A stretch of 15,664 bases of DNA from contig JAFVOV010000069.1 in the NCBI GenBank assembly GCA_017505675.1, positions 1-15,664 of the forward strand. The letters run 5' to 3'. The notes beneath the pieces are model-generated. The model searched no databases, was not told the origin of the DNA, and saw only the letters and a program-made list of their open reading frames with translations. Shown one piece after another: positions 1 to 7,553 of this stretch; position 1 is the first letter of the stretch; each line of letters starts with the position of its first letter. A program made the position numbers and the translations under genes. This DNA comes from Clostridia bacterium. Lineage in GTDB: Bacteria > Bacillota > Clostridia > Christensenellales > Borkfalkiaceae.

Positions 1-22
1 ACTATAAAAAAAGATACATTTT

Positions 23-45
23 GTTCTAACCCACGAGGTTAGAAC
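23..45. repeat. Perfect 9-bp inverted repeat, function unclear
   Basis: GTTCTAACC and GGTTAGAAC are exact inverted copies around a 5-base CACGA loop. Read on the minus strand the hairpin is followed about 10 bases later by a run of seven T, and on the plus strand by no T-run. It lies beyond the tRNA-Arg terminator. It may be a weak second terminator, or a leader structure for a gene outside the window. Confidence 0.4.
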
Positions 46-78
46 AGCGAAATTAAGATAGGTATAATTCTAAAAATG

Positions 79-112
79 GGTAAAAAATAGCCCAAAACAT
101 ACCGTTTTGGGC
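79..112 (-). terminator. Intrinsic terminator of the tRNA-Arg (and alaS operon)
   Basis: On the minus strand GCCCAAAAC pairs with GTTTTGGGC (9 bp, 5-base loop) and is followed by TATTTTTTA. The stem begins 6 bases after the encoded CCA end of the tRNA, so it ends both the tRNA transcript and read-through from alaS. Confidence 0.85.
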
Positions 113-118
113 AAAAAA

Positions 119-195
<77 letters not shown>

Positions 196-239
196 AATAT
201 TCTTATAATATTTAAGCCACCGTTTTAGACAGCCTAAAC

Positions 240-268
240 ATTATAAGACAATTTTTTTTATTTGTCAA
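240..268 (-). promoter_or_regulatory. Consensus sigma-A promoter of tRNA-Arg
   Basis: On the minus strand an exact TTGACA (263-268) and an exact TATAAT (240-245) are separated by 17 bases that include an A-rich run. Transcription should start near 233, giving a leader of about 38 bases before the mature tRNA. The promoter begins 14 bases after the alaS stop, so the tRNA can be made independently of the upstream operon. Confidence 0.88.
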
Positions 269-281
269 ACAGTTTGAACAA

Positions 282-2108
282 TTATTTTAATATTGCTTTA
301 ATTCTTCTTACGCCACTTGAAGAACTTTCTTCTTTTTTGATAACAAATTGACCTAAATCACCCGTGTTTTTAACGTGCGGACCACCGCAAATTTGCTTAT
401 CAACACCGTCAATGGTGTAAATTGAAACGATTTGGTCTTCACTTTCCGCGTTAAACACGCCGTAAGCGCCTGCTTTAACCGCATCACAATATTTTTCTTC
501 AGTTCTTACAACGTCAATTTTTTTAGCAATAACTTCGTTTACAAAATTTTCAAGTTCTTTAAGTTCTTCCGCAGTCATTTTGTGGTCGCAATTAAAGTCA
601 AAACGAAGTCTTTCTTCGGTAATATTAGAACCTTTTTGCTCTGTTTGAGTACCAAACATTTTACGAAGCCCCGCAAGCATAATGTGCGTTGCGGTATGAT
701 ATTTAGTGGTCGTTTCAGTTTGTTCAGTTAAACCGCCTTTTGCAGCCTGCGCTTGCGCTTTTGATAGTTCTTGGTGCGCTTTTGCCGCTTCGTTAAAGCC
801 GTTTTCGTCAACGGTAAGCCCGCGTTCTGCCGCGAGTTCAACAGTTAATTCTAGCGGGAAACCAAAAGTATCGTAAAGCCTAAACGCTTGCTTACCTGTT
901 ATTTCCGTTTCAGGTACGTAAGCAGGGTCTTTTGCGCCCATAAACGCGTTCTTTCTTTCCATACCGGTTACGCATTTATCAAACTCTTTCATACCCGAAG
1001 CGAGCGCCGCTTCAAACTTTTTAATTTCTTTAGTAATTTCTTCTAATATATAATCTTCTTTTTCTACTAATAACGGATAAGCCTCGTCATAAATCTTTTC
1101 AATAAATATTTTAGCAACGCCACACATAACGGTTGCATCAACGCCGAGATTTTTACAGTACCTTATCGCACGGCGGAGAAGTCTTCTCAAAATATAACCA
1201 GCGCCCGTGTTTGACGGTGTTATTCCGTTTCTATCACCTATAAGCATAACGGCAGTTCTAGTGTGGTCGGCAATAATACGCATTGCCTTCGTGTCTAATT
1301 CGTTAGCGCCGTATTCTTTACCAGAAACGCTTTCTATATGAGAAATTGCGCCTGCAAAAAGGTCGGTTTTATAACCGTCGTCAAGCCCGTTAAGGAATAA
1401 AAGAAGTCTGTCAAGCCCAAACCCCGTATCTACGTTTTTATTTTCAAGTTCGGTATACTTGCCACCTTCAAGTTTTTTATATTGCATATAAACGTCGTTG
1501 CCGATTTCAACGTATCTACCGCAATCACAGTTTACGTCACACTTATCACAGCAAGGATTATCGTGGCGGGGATAGAACCATTCGTTATCAGGTCCGCAAG
1601 GCGTTCCAACCGTTCCTTCAAGTTCCCACCAGTTATTAGATTTATCAAGGTAGAAAATATTTTCAGGCTTAATGCCTAATTCTTTTAAGTATTCCGCCGT
1701 TTCGTCATCACGCGGAACACTGTCGTTCCCTTCAAAAACGGTAGAACAAATTTTATCTTTATCAAACCCGAAAACTTGGGTTAAAAGGTCAAAAGACCAT
1801 TTTGTTTTTTCTTTCTTAAAATAATCGCCCAAACTCCAGTTACCCATCATTTCAAAGAAAGTGAAGTGGGTTGCGTCGCCAACCGAGTCAATGTCAACCG
1901 TGCGCACACAGCCTTGAACGTTGCAAAGCCTTGTTCCCGCAGGGTGCTTTTTGCCGAGAAGATAAGGCATAAGCGGTTGCATACCCGCAACGTTGAACAT
2001 AACGCCCGTCGTGCCGTCACCTATAAGCGAAACCGCGCCGATATTGACGTGACCGCGTTCTTCGTAAAATTTAATCCATTTTTCTCTTAATTCTTTTGAT
2101 GTAATCAT
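282..2108 (-). CDS. alaS: Alanyl-tRNA synthetase, short form lacking the C-Ala domain
   Basis: The enzyme charges tRNA-Ala with alanine in the cytoplasm and edits mischarged Ser/Gly. Class II features are visible: motif 2 around HFTFFEMMGNWSLGDYF (81-97) and motif 3 GFGLDR (229-234). The editing site has HTATH (H471, H475) and CGGPH (C574, H578). A cysteine cluster (C186, C187, C190, C194, C196) sits just before the GRYVEIGNDVYMQY strand and could bind a metal. The protein ends at residue 608, right after the editing-domain segment GVRRIKAI. Typical bacterial AlaRS is about 870-880 aa, so the coiled-coil/C-Ala region is absent. The normal TAA stop, with tRNA promoter elements 14 bases beyond, suggests a natural short form rather than a frameshift. 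The SD GGAG lies 8 bases before ATG. It is the last protein gene of the deoR-cysE-cysS-alaS operon, 17 bases after cysS. Confidence 0.95.
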   Translation of the reverse strand: MITSKELREKWIKFYEERGHVNIGAVSLIGDGTTGVMFNVAGMQPLMPYLLGKKHPAGTRLCNVQGCVRTVDIDSVGDATHFTFFEMMGNWSLGDYFKKEKTKWSFDLLTQVFGFDKDKICSTVFEGNDSVPRDDETAEYLKELGIKPENIFYLDKSNNWWELEGTVGTPCGPDNEWFYPRHDNPCCDKCDVNCDCGRYVEIGNDVYMQYKKLEGGKYTELENKNVDTGFGLDRLLLFLNGLDDGYKTDLFAGAISHIESVSGKEYGANELDTKAMRIIADHTRTAVMLIGDRNGITPSNTGAGYILRRLLRRAIRYCKNLGVDATVMCGVAKIFIEKIYDEAYPLLVEKEDYILEEITKEIKKFEAALASGMKEFDKCVTGMERKNAFMGAKDPAYVPETEITGKQAFRLYDTFGFPLELTVELAAERGLTVDENGFNEAAKAHQELSKAQAQAAKGGLTEQTETTTKYHTATHIMLAGLRKMFGTQTEQKGSNITEERLRFDFNCDHKMTAEELKELENFVNEVIAKKIDVVRTEEKYCDAVKAGAYGVFNAESEDQIVSIYTIDGVDKQICGGPHVKNTGDLGQFVIKKEESSSSGVRRIKAILK

Positions 2109-2125
2109 TTTTCTATCTCCGCACG

Positions 2126-3520
2126 TTATTTCTTAATAAGTTCATATACGCCTTTGCCGTCTTTAACAAGATAGCCGAGCGCCGCGATAGCGTCACGCAA
2201 TTCGTCAGATTTTGCCCAGTCTTTATTTTGCCTTGCAATTAAGCGCTCTTCTGCAAGAGCCACAACTTGCTTTGGAATTTCGTTTTTACCAGCCTTTAAT
2301 TCGTAAGCCTTTATAACTTCATCCGCATTTAAGGTAAATAAGCCTATGAGCGAATAGGTTTTTCTAATTTGGTTTACGTCATCCGCCGCCGACTTATCCC
2401 CTGCGGATATTTTTGCGCGGATAGATTTAAATAAACCGAAAAGGTTACTTATAGCAAGCGCGGTGTTAAAGTCATCATCCATAGCCTTATTAAACGCGCC
2501 GTCAATTTCCGCATTGCTTCCGTTAGATACGCCGAACGCATCTTCCGTTGCCTTAATTACCTTATAGAATTCATACAAATGTTTTTCCGCATCAGGGAAA
2601 AGATTATCCGTAACGTTTATATCACCACGGTAGTTGGTTTGTAAAAGCGCAAATTTAATAGTTTCCGCAGAATATTTATCGAGCAAATCTTTTAAGAACA
2701 GGCTGTTGCCGAGGGATTTACTCATTTTTTGACCGTTTACTTTAATAAGCCCGTTGTGGAGCCAATAAGATGCAAATTGCTTACCCGTAAGCGCTTCCGT
2801 TTGCGCAATTTCGTTTTCGTGGTGCGGGAAAATTAAATCCCTACCACCGCCGTGGATATCAATTCTATCGCCAAAGGCTTTCATATTCATAGTAGAACAT
2901 TCAATATGCCAACCGGGTCTACCTTCACCCCAAGGCGAAGCCCAACTAGGTTCACCCACTTTTGCTGATTTCCAAAGGGCAAAGTCAAGCGGATTTTTCT
3001 TCATTTCGTCATTATCAACGCGCACGCCGTTCATAGCGTCTTCTAAATTGCGGTGCGATAACTTGCCGTAATCGGGGAAACTTTCCACGGAAAAATACAC
3101 GTCGCCCTTTTCAGTAGCGTAAGCGTGCCCCTTTTCAATAAGCGTTTGAACGAACGCGATAATATCTTCAATACTTTCGGTTGCTTTAAGCCAAAGCGAC
3201 GGGTCGTCAACTTTAAGCCTTCTCATCTGCTCGTCAATATTTTTAATCATATCGGCGGCGTACTTATCGGCAGGAATACCCGTTTCGTTGGATTTAGCGA
3301 TAATCTTATCGTCAACGTCGGTATAATTTCTTGCGTAAGTCACTTTATAGCCGGATTTTTCAAGATACTTTCTTATAATATCGTAAATAAGCGCTTGATA
3401 TGCGTGGCCGATATGGGCTTCACCAGAAACGGTTATACCACAAGCGTACATTTTTACTTTGCCTTCTTCTAACGGTACAAAGTCTTGTTTTTTACCTGTA
3501 AGCGTATTATAAATTCTCAT
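2126..3520 (-). CDS. cysS: Cysteinyl-tRNA synthetase
   Basis: This class I synthetase charges tRNA-Cys. At 464 aa it has the normal family length. Visible sites are HIGH (36-39), KMSKS (265-269) and the zinc ligands C27, C208, H233 and E237, matching those of E. coli CysRS. GWHIECS and FPHHENEIAQ are intact. The segment before HIGH reads CGITVSGEA where most enzymes have CGxTVYDxx, and the usual Arg two residues after HIGH is replaced (HIGHAYQAL). The start ATG has AAGG 9 bases upstream and overlaps the 3' end of cysE by 14 bases, so the two are translationally close. The cysE-cysS pairing is well known in Firmicutes and couples cysteine synthesis to cysteine charging. Confidence 0.97.
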   Translation of the reverse strand: MRIYNTLTGKKQDFVPLEEGKVKMYACGITVSGEAHIGHAYQALIYDIIRKYLEKSGYKVTYARNYTDVDDKIIAKSNETGIPADKYAADMIKNIDEQMRRLKVDDPSLWLKATESIEDIIAFVQTLIEKGHAYATEKGDVYFSVESFPDYGKLSHRNLEDAMNGVRVDNDEMKKNPLDFALWKSAKVGEPSWASPWGEGRPGWHIECSTMNMKAFGDRIDIHGGGRDLIFPHHENEIAQTEALTGKQFASYWLHNGLIKVNGQKMSKSLGNSLFLKDLLDKYSAETIKFALLQTNYRGDINVTDNLFPDAEKHLYEFYKVIKATEDAFGVSNGSNAEIDGAFNKAMDDDFNTALAISNLFGLFKSIRAKISAGDKSAADDVNQIRKTYSLIGLFTLNADEVIKAYELKAGKNEIPKQVVALAEERLIARQNKDWAKSDELRDAIAALGYLVKDGKGVYELIKK

Positions 3521-4169
3521 TGCCGTTACCTTTTAATTTTTCTTTCTCCATTTCTTCTAAACGCTTTTCAAGCCCGAAAAGTTTTTCGCGCAAATGGCAA
3601 ATTTCTTCGTGCAAGGGGTCGCGTTTTTCTTGCTCTAAATCACTTATTTTTTCGCCGTTAATTCTAACCACTATTCCGGGAACGCCCACAACCGTAGCGT
3701 ACGGCGGAACTTCTTTAAGCACTACTGCGCCTGCGCCGATTTTAGCGTATTCACCAACGGTAAACCCACCCAAAATTTTTGCGCCCGCGCTTATCATTGC
3801 GCCCTTTTTAATGGTCGGGTGGCGTTTGCCTTTTTCTTTACCCGTTCCGCCAAGCGTTACGCCTTGATAAATAACCACGCCTTCTTCAATTTCCGCAGTT
3901 TCGCCTATAACTACGCCCGCGCCGTGGTCTATGAACACTCCGCCAGCAATTTTCGCCGCAGGGTGAATTTCAATACCCGTTAGCCACTTTGCAAACTGAC
4001 TGGTCCAACGCGCTAAAAGTTTTAATTTTATTTTATATAAAAAGTGCGCCCAACGGTGCCACGAAAGCGCTTTCACGCCCGAATACGTAAGCCATATTTC
4101 AAACTTACTGCGTGCCGCAGGGTCGTTTAGTTTTGCCGCTCTTATGTCGGCGCGTAATCTTTTAAACAT
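3507..4169 (-). CDS. cysE: Serine O-acetyltransferase
   Basis: The enzyme makes O-acetylserine from serine and acetyl-CoA, the first step of cysteine synthesis. The 220-aa protein has a short helical N-terminal part and then a left-handed beta-helix of hexapeptide repeats (about residues 65-180), including HPAAKIAGGVFIDHG, GVTLGGTGK and the KRHPTI loop; the His residues in the first and third are the family's active-site region. The tail (about 185-220) is Glu/Lys-rich and likely coiled. The start is taken at ATG 4167-4169 (MFKRLRADI), which fits the family and has AAGGAT 4 bases upstream. A longer TTG-initiated version (to 4196) has no SD. It lies 55 bases after the DeoR gene and overlaps cysS. 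Confidence 0.94.
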   Translation of the reverse strand: MFKRLRADIRAAKLNDPAARSKFEIWLTYSGVKALSWHRWAHFLYKIKLKLLARWTSQFAKWLTGIEIHPAAKIAGGVFIDHGAGVVIGETAEIEEGVVIYQGVTLGGTGKEKGKRHPTIKKGAMISAGAKILGGFTVGEYAKIGAGAVVLKEVPPYATVVGVPGIVVRINGEKISDLEQEKRDPLHEEICHLREKLFGLEKRLEEMEKEKLKGNGNENL

Positions 4170-4224
4170 ACCTATCCTTATAATGATACCACACAAACGG
4201 TTTTTAACGCAACTTTTTTAACCG

Positions 4225-4983
4225 TTAATATACTTCTATTCCGCTATCTATTATGGTGTTTTTTAATTCTTTAGAAAAATTCTTGTCAACCACCATACAG
4301 TCAATATCTGAAAGGTTTGCAAAAGTATAAGGTGTTTTTTTGTTTACTTTAGAACTATCTAAAAGCATAATAACCTTATCCGCCTTTTGAATTACCTTTC
4401 TTTTTACTTCCGCTTCAGACTGGTTACCGCAAGTAAAACCGCCCACGTCTTTAATAAATCCCGTCGCAGTCATTATTGCCGTTTGAATATTAACGTCGTC
4501 AATAAAATCTAAACAACTTTTACCTACGGTAATAAAATTGTTCTTTTTTAAATCCCCACCAAGAAGTGAAACGGTCGGTTTTTGTTTTCTTAAAACCGTT
4601 TCGGCAACAATCATTGCGTTAGTTAAAACGTAAAAATTATCGTCTGGGAGCGCCCTTGCAAAATAAGTGGTAGTAGAACCGCCGTCAATAAAAATACAAC
4701 TTTTCGGCTCAACTAAATTTATAGCCTTATCCGCGATTTCCAACTTTTCTTGAGCGTTATAATTTATGCGCTCTGATAAATCCGATTCTTTTGCGCGCAT
4801 TACGCTGTCAACCGAAATAGCCCCGCCCGAAACTCTAATAATAGAACCTTCTTCTTCAAGCCTACCAAGGTCACGACGCAAAGTCATACTAGAAACGTTT
4901 GGAAAAGCGCACTCTAATTCGTGAAGGGTAACTTTACCGTTCTTATCAATAAAATCTTTTAAATGAAATAATCTATCTTTCAT
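4225..4983 (-). CDS. DeoR/GlpR-family transcriptional regulator
   Basis: The 252-aa protein has an N-terminal winged helix-turn-helix (about residues 4-55, with the DeoR signature region SSMTLRRDLGRLEEEG). It is followed by a DeoRC sensor domain with FIDGGSTTTYFA and LLDSSK, which in this family binds phosphorylated sugars or related metabolites. The start is ATG 4981-4983, which has AAAGGAG 5 bases upstream. The in-frame ATG at 5005-5007 lies upstream of the predicted transcript start and has no SD. It is the first gene of the cysE-cysS-alaS operon and is divergent from serS. Its ligand and targets cannot be read from the sequence. Linkage to cysteine genes is unusual for a family best known for sugar catabolism. 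Confidence 0.9.
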   Translation of the reverse strand: MKDRLFHLKDFIDKNGKVTLHELECAFPNVSSMTLRRDLGRLEEEGSIIRVSGGAISVDSVMRAKESDLSERINYNAQEKLEIADKAINLVEPKSCIFIDGGSTTTYFARALPDDNFYVLTNAMIVAETVLRKQKPTVSLLGGDLKKNNFITVGKSCLDFIDDVNIQTAIMTATGFIKDVGGFTCGNQSEAEVKRKVIQKADKVIMLLDSSKVNKKTPYTFANLSDIDCMVVDKNFSKELKNTIIDSGIEVY

Positions 4984-5007
4984 CTTTTCTCCTTTATTGC
5001 TTAACAT

Positions 5008-5037
5008 ATTTTAACACCTAAAGCCCCCTTTTGGCAA
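5008..5037 (-). promoter_or_regulatory. Promoter of the deoR-cysE-cysS-alaS operon
   Basis: On the minus strand TTGCCA (5032-5037) and TAAAAT (5008-5013) are 18 bases apart. The start site should be near 5001, which leaves a leader of about 18 bases holding only the SD of the DeoR gene. TGTTAA occurs twice, 10 bases apart, across the -10 element (5003-5018), and may be where the regulator binds. Confidence 0.65.
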
Positions 5038-5055
5038 GCCTGTAACGATAAAAAA

Positions 5056-5072
5056 TAACAATTCTTCTGTTA
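5056..5072. repeat. Small inverted repeat in the deoR/serS divergent region
   Basis: TAACA and TGTTA flank a 7-base spacer (ATTCTTC). The same TGTTA core recurs twice over the DeoR promoter. It could be an operator arm for the DeoR-family protein. A chance AT-rich repeat cannot be excluded. Confidence 0.25.
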
Positions 5073-5129
5073 ATTTTTTTCACCGCGACACGATTTTTTG
5101 AAAAAAAAGCAAATTTCAAAACAAAATCA

Positions 5130-5158
5130 TTGATTTTAACGGCGTTTCGATATATAAT
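5130..5158 (+). promoter_or_regulatory. Promoter of serS
   Basis: TTGATT (5130-5135) and an exact TATAAT (5153-5158) are 17 bases apart. The predicted start is near 5165, so the serS leader is only about 26 bases, too short for a T-box or riboswitch. Confidence 0.8.
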
Positions 5159-5190
5159 AGTATGCGAAAGAATACTGACGGAGAATTAAA

Positions 5191-6471
5191 ATGTTAGACT
5201 TAAAGAGAATTCAAGAAAATAAAGAAAAGATTACCGAACTGCTTTCAAGAAAAGGCTATACTGCCGATTTTGCTCCTATTTTAGAACTCGATAAAGAAAG
5301 AAGAGCGGTTATCGGCGAAGTTGAAACTTACAAAGCGGAAAGAAATAAAGTTTCCGCGCAAATCCCCGCGCTTAAAAAAGCAGGTCAACCCGTTGACAAT
5401 ATATTTGCAGAAATGCGCGCGCTCGGCGATAAAATTACCGAATGCGACGCTAAAGCAAAAGAACTTGAAGATAAGATATTTAATCTTCTTGCCGTTATGC
5501 CAAATATCCCTGACGAAGATTTGCTTGCGGGTGAAAAGGAAAATAACGCGGTTATTAAAGTAGTTGGCGAAAAACCGCAATTCGATTTCCCCATGCAAAA
5601 CCACGTTGACCTTTGCACTAAACTCGGAATTATAGATTACGCAAGGGGAACTAAACTTTCAGGTGGCGGTTACTGGTTATACCGCGGTGACGGCGCTAAA
5701 CTTGAATGGGCGCTACTCAACTTCTTTATTTCCGAACACTTAAAAGACGGTTATGAATTTATTCTTCCCCCGCACCAACTTGGTTACAACTGCGGTTTCG
5801 GCGCAGGTCAATTCCCTAAATTTTCCGACGAAGTTTACTGGCTTGACTGTGATGAAGATAGAAAGAAAAACCGCTTTATGTTACCGACGGCGGAAACTGC
5901 GCTAGTAAATATGTACGCAGGTGAAATTATTGACGAAGCAAAACTTCCTATGAAGTTCTTCGCATATACCCCCTGCTACCGTAAAGAAGCGGGCTCTTAC
6001 CGAGCAGAAGAACGCGGAATGATTAGGGGGCATCAATTTAATAAGGTTGAAATGGTACAATACGCGCACCCTGACCACTCAATGGAAGCGTTTGAAGAAC
6101 TTGTAAATAAAGCAGCAAGTTTAATTGAAAAATTAGGTTTACACTTCCGCGTAAGCAAACTTGCCGCTGGCGACTGCTCTGCATCAATGGCAAGAACTTA
6201 CGATATTGAAGTATGGATACCGAGTATGGGTATTTATAAAGAAGTAAGTTCGGTAAGTAACGCTAACGATTATCAGGCTAGAAGAAACAACACCAAATAC
6301 CGCGATTCAAAAACCGGCAAACCCGCGTTCTTGCATACGCTTAACGGTTCAGGTCTTGCAACGAGTAGGGTTTTCCCCGCGCTTATTGAACAATATCAAA
6401 ATGCAGACGGCTCAATTACCGTGCCTGAAGTTTTAAGACCGTTTATGGGCGGACAAGAAATTATAAAATAA
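5191..6471 (+). CDS. serS: Seryl-tRNA synthetase
   Basis: This class II synthetase charges tRNA-Ser, and tRNA-Sec where present. The 426-aa length is normal. Residues about 1-105 form the helical tRNA-binding arm (Lys/Glu-rich coiled coil). The catalytic domain carries the TAE serine-binding motif (233-235), motif 2 (about 263-288, CYRKEAGSYRAEERGMIRG then HQFNKVE) and motif 3 LNGSGLATSR (384-393). The SD GGAG lies 8 bases before ATG 5191. It is transcribed alone, divergently from the DeoR/cysE/cysS/alaS operon, and ends in a strong terminator. The divergent arrangement puts serine charging next to serine acetylation and cysteine charging. Confidence 0.97.
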   Translation: MLDLKRIQENKEKITELLSRKGYTADFAPILELDKERRAVIGEVETYKAERNKVSAQIPALKKAGQPVDNIFAEMRALGDKITECDAKAKELEDKIFNLLAVMPNIPDEDLLAGEKENNAVIKVVGEKPQFDFPMQNHVDLCTKLGIIDYARGTKLSGGGYWLYRGDGAKLEWALLNFFISEHLKDGYEFILPPHQLGYNCGFGAGQFPKFSDEVYWLDCDEDRKKNRFMLPTAETALVNMYAGEIIDEAKLPMKFFAYTPCYRKEAGSYRAEERGMIRGHQFNKVEMVQYAHPDHSMEAFEELVNKAASLIEKLGLHFRVSKLAAGDCSASMARTYDIEVWIPSMGIYKEVSSVSNANDYQARRNNTKYRDSKTGKPAFLHTLNGSGLATSRVFPALIEQYQNADGSITVPEVLRPFMGGQEIIK

Positions 6472-6485
6472 TTTTTTTGAAATTT

Positions 6486-6513
6486 AAAAGCACCCCAAAG
6501 GGTGCTTTTTTTT
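6486..6513 (+). terminator. Intrinsic terminator of serS, possibly bidirectional
   Basis: AAAAGCACCC pairs with GGGTGCTTTT (10 bp, CAAA loop) and ends in a run of T to 6513. On the minus strand the hairpin is followed by TTTTAAATTT. It may therefore also stop the convergent gene at 6542-7165. Confidence 0.93.
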
Positions 6514-6541
6514 AATTTTCAACTCAAGAAATTATATAGTT

Positions 6542-7165
6542 TTATTCGTCAACATACCTAAAGCCAAAAGGAACAGGACTGTTAGCGTCTAAATCTATCC
6601 ATTTACCATTATAATATCCTAAATATAAAACGTCGTTTGCTATAATATCGTACGTATACATTACTACGGGATATTTACCACTCCAGCCACCCCATAAGTT
6701 TACGTTATGCGCGCCTGTAAAAATAAATAATTCGCCATTATAGATGGTAACTAGGCAAACTTTGTTTAGTAAACTTGTTGGTGGGTCTTCTTTTCTGTAT
6801 GATGACCACATTGCGTTAATCGCGCCATACACTTCCGTTTTTGAATTTATAAATTCGGAATTGAGTCGCACGGTTTGGTCATTATAATGAATTTCAAAAT
6901 TATCTTTATGATTATACGAAATTGTAACATTTAAGCCTTGTACGATAAATTCACCTACCGTGTTTTCTATTTTTATAGCCCCGTCAGTATCTAAATTGCA
7001 AAACTCATAACCCTGTTTCTCTACGGAGATTTTAGACATATACTCATTAAACCATTTTTGTTCTTCGTTTTGCTTACACGAAAAGCACCCGTTTATACCT
7101 TTAACCAAACAAAGCGCAAGCAAAAAAATAATACCAAGTATAATTATTTTTTTTATTATTTTCAC
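6542..7165 (-). CDS. Orphan exported or lipid-anchored protein, function unknown
   Basis: I do not recognise this 207-aa protein. It starts at GTG 7163-7165, with AGGGG about 6 bases upstream. The N-terminus is MKIIKK followed by a hydrophobic stretch (about residues 7-22) and then INGC (C27), which resembles a lipobox. It is therefore probably a lipoprotein or an N-anchored protein facing outside. The mature part is rich in aromatic, Asn and Asp residues, and the predicted character is beta strands with Trp/Tyr-rich segments (LWGGWSGKYP, YLGYYNGKWIDLD). Only a few cysteines follow (C30, C56 and one more). It is monocistronic, convergent with serS and with no linked partner, so context gives no hint of function. 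No clear promoter was found. Confidence 0.75.
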   Translation of the reverse strand: MKIIKKIIILGIIFLLALCLVKGINGCFSCKQNEEQKWFNEYMSKISVEKQGYEFCNLDTDGAIKIENTVGEFIVQGLNVTISYNHKDNFEIHYNDQTVRLNSEFINSKTEVYGAINAMWSSYRKEDPPTSLLNKVCLVTIYNGELFIFTGAHNVNLWGGWSGKYPVVMYTYDIIANDVLYLGYYNGKWIDLDANSPVPFGFRYVDE

Positions 7166-7217
7166 AACTTACCCCTTTTATTATATAATAAAAACCTAAA
7201 TGCTTTTACCTTCCTTT

Positions 7218-7240
7218 TATTAAAATAACATATTTTAATA
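7218..7240. repeat. Perfect 10-bp AT-only inverted repeat
   Basis: TATTAAAATA and TATTTTAATA are exact inverted copies around ACA. It lies between the 85-aa gene and the lipoprotein-like gene. On the plus strand it is followed by CTTTTTTC, but no plus-strand gene precedes it. It may act as a weak transcription end or as an AT-rich protein-binding site upstream of the lipoprotein-like gene. Confidence 0.35.
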
Positions 7241-7266
7241 CTTTTTTCAATAGGTTCTTTTATTTT

Positions 7267-7524
7267 TTATTCGTAAAAACTAACGCCACGCAAAAAACCG
7301 CGCTTAAAAATTTCAAAATCCGTTTCCGCTTTTTCTTCTGCCGATAAATTTAGATATTCTAAAAACAATTCCTTTTGCTTTTCCGTTAAAGTTTCTTTTA
7401 AAACGGATAAAGCCCTATCTTTTTCTATTTTTAATTTTTGCGATAAATCACTTCTAGGCGCTCTATCAAAAAGTTCTTCTTCGTAAATATCTAAAATAAT
7501 TTCATCAGTAAAAATTTTTTCCAT
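7267..7524 (-). CDS. Small helical protein (85 aa), repressor-controlled, function unknown
   Basis: The protein is acidic, rich in Glu, Lys and Leu, and probably all helical, with no signal peptide or membrane segment. The layout (N-terminal IxxLY-like helix, central Lys/Glu helix, C-terminal GFLRGVSFYE) faintly resembles the small DUF6809-type proteins of Clostridia; I am not sure of this match. ATG 7522-7524 has AGGGA about 8-9 bases upstream. The gene is transcribed divergently from an XRE repressor gene. It has a near-perfect sigma-A promoter whose spacer contains a 15-bp palindrome, so it should be the main target of that repressor. It could be an effector, an antirepressor or a toxin-like protein; nothing in the sequence decides this. 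Confidence 0.7.
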   Translation of the reverse strand: MEKIFTDEIILDIYEEELFDRAPRSDLSQKLKIEKDRALSVLKETLTEKQKELFLEYLNLSAEEKAETDFEIFKRGFLRGVSFYE

Positions 7525-7553
7525 AAATAATTTCCCTAGCGGTTGCTGATATT

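Noticed and set aside
4170..4196. N-terminal extension of cysE (TTG start)
   Set aside because: It has no SD; the ATG at 4167-4169 has AAGGAT and fits the family N-terminus.
4176..4224. Possible separate promoter before cysE (TTGCGT-18-TATCAT on the minus strand)
   Set aside because: The implied start falls inside the cysE SD, so a useful message would not form. Read-through from the DeoR gene is simpler.
5008..5190. T-box or riboswitch leader for serS or the cys operon
   Set aside because: The predicted transcript starts leave leaders of about 18-26 bases, and no T-box-type core was found.
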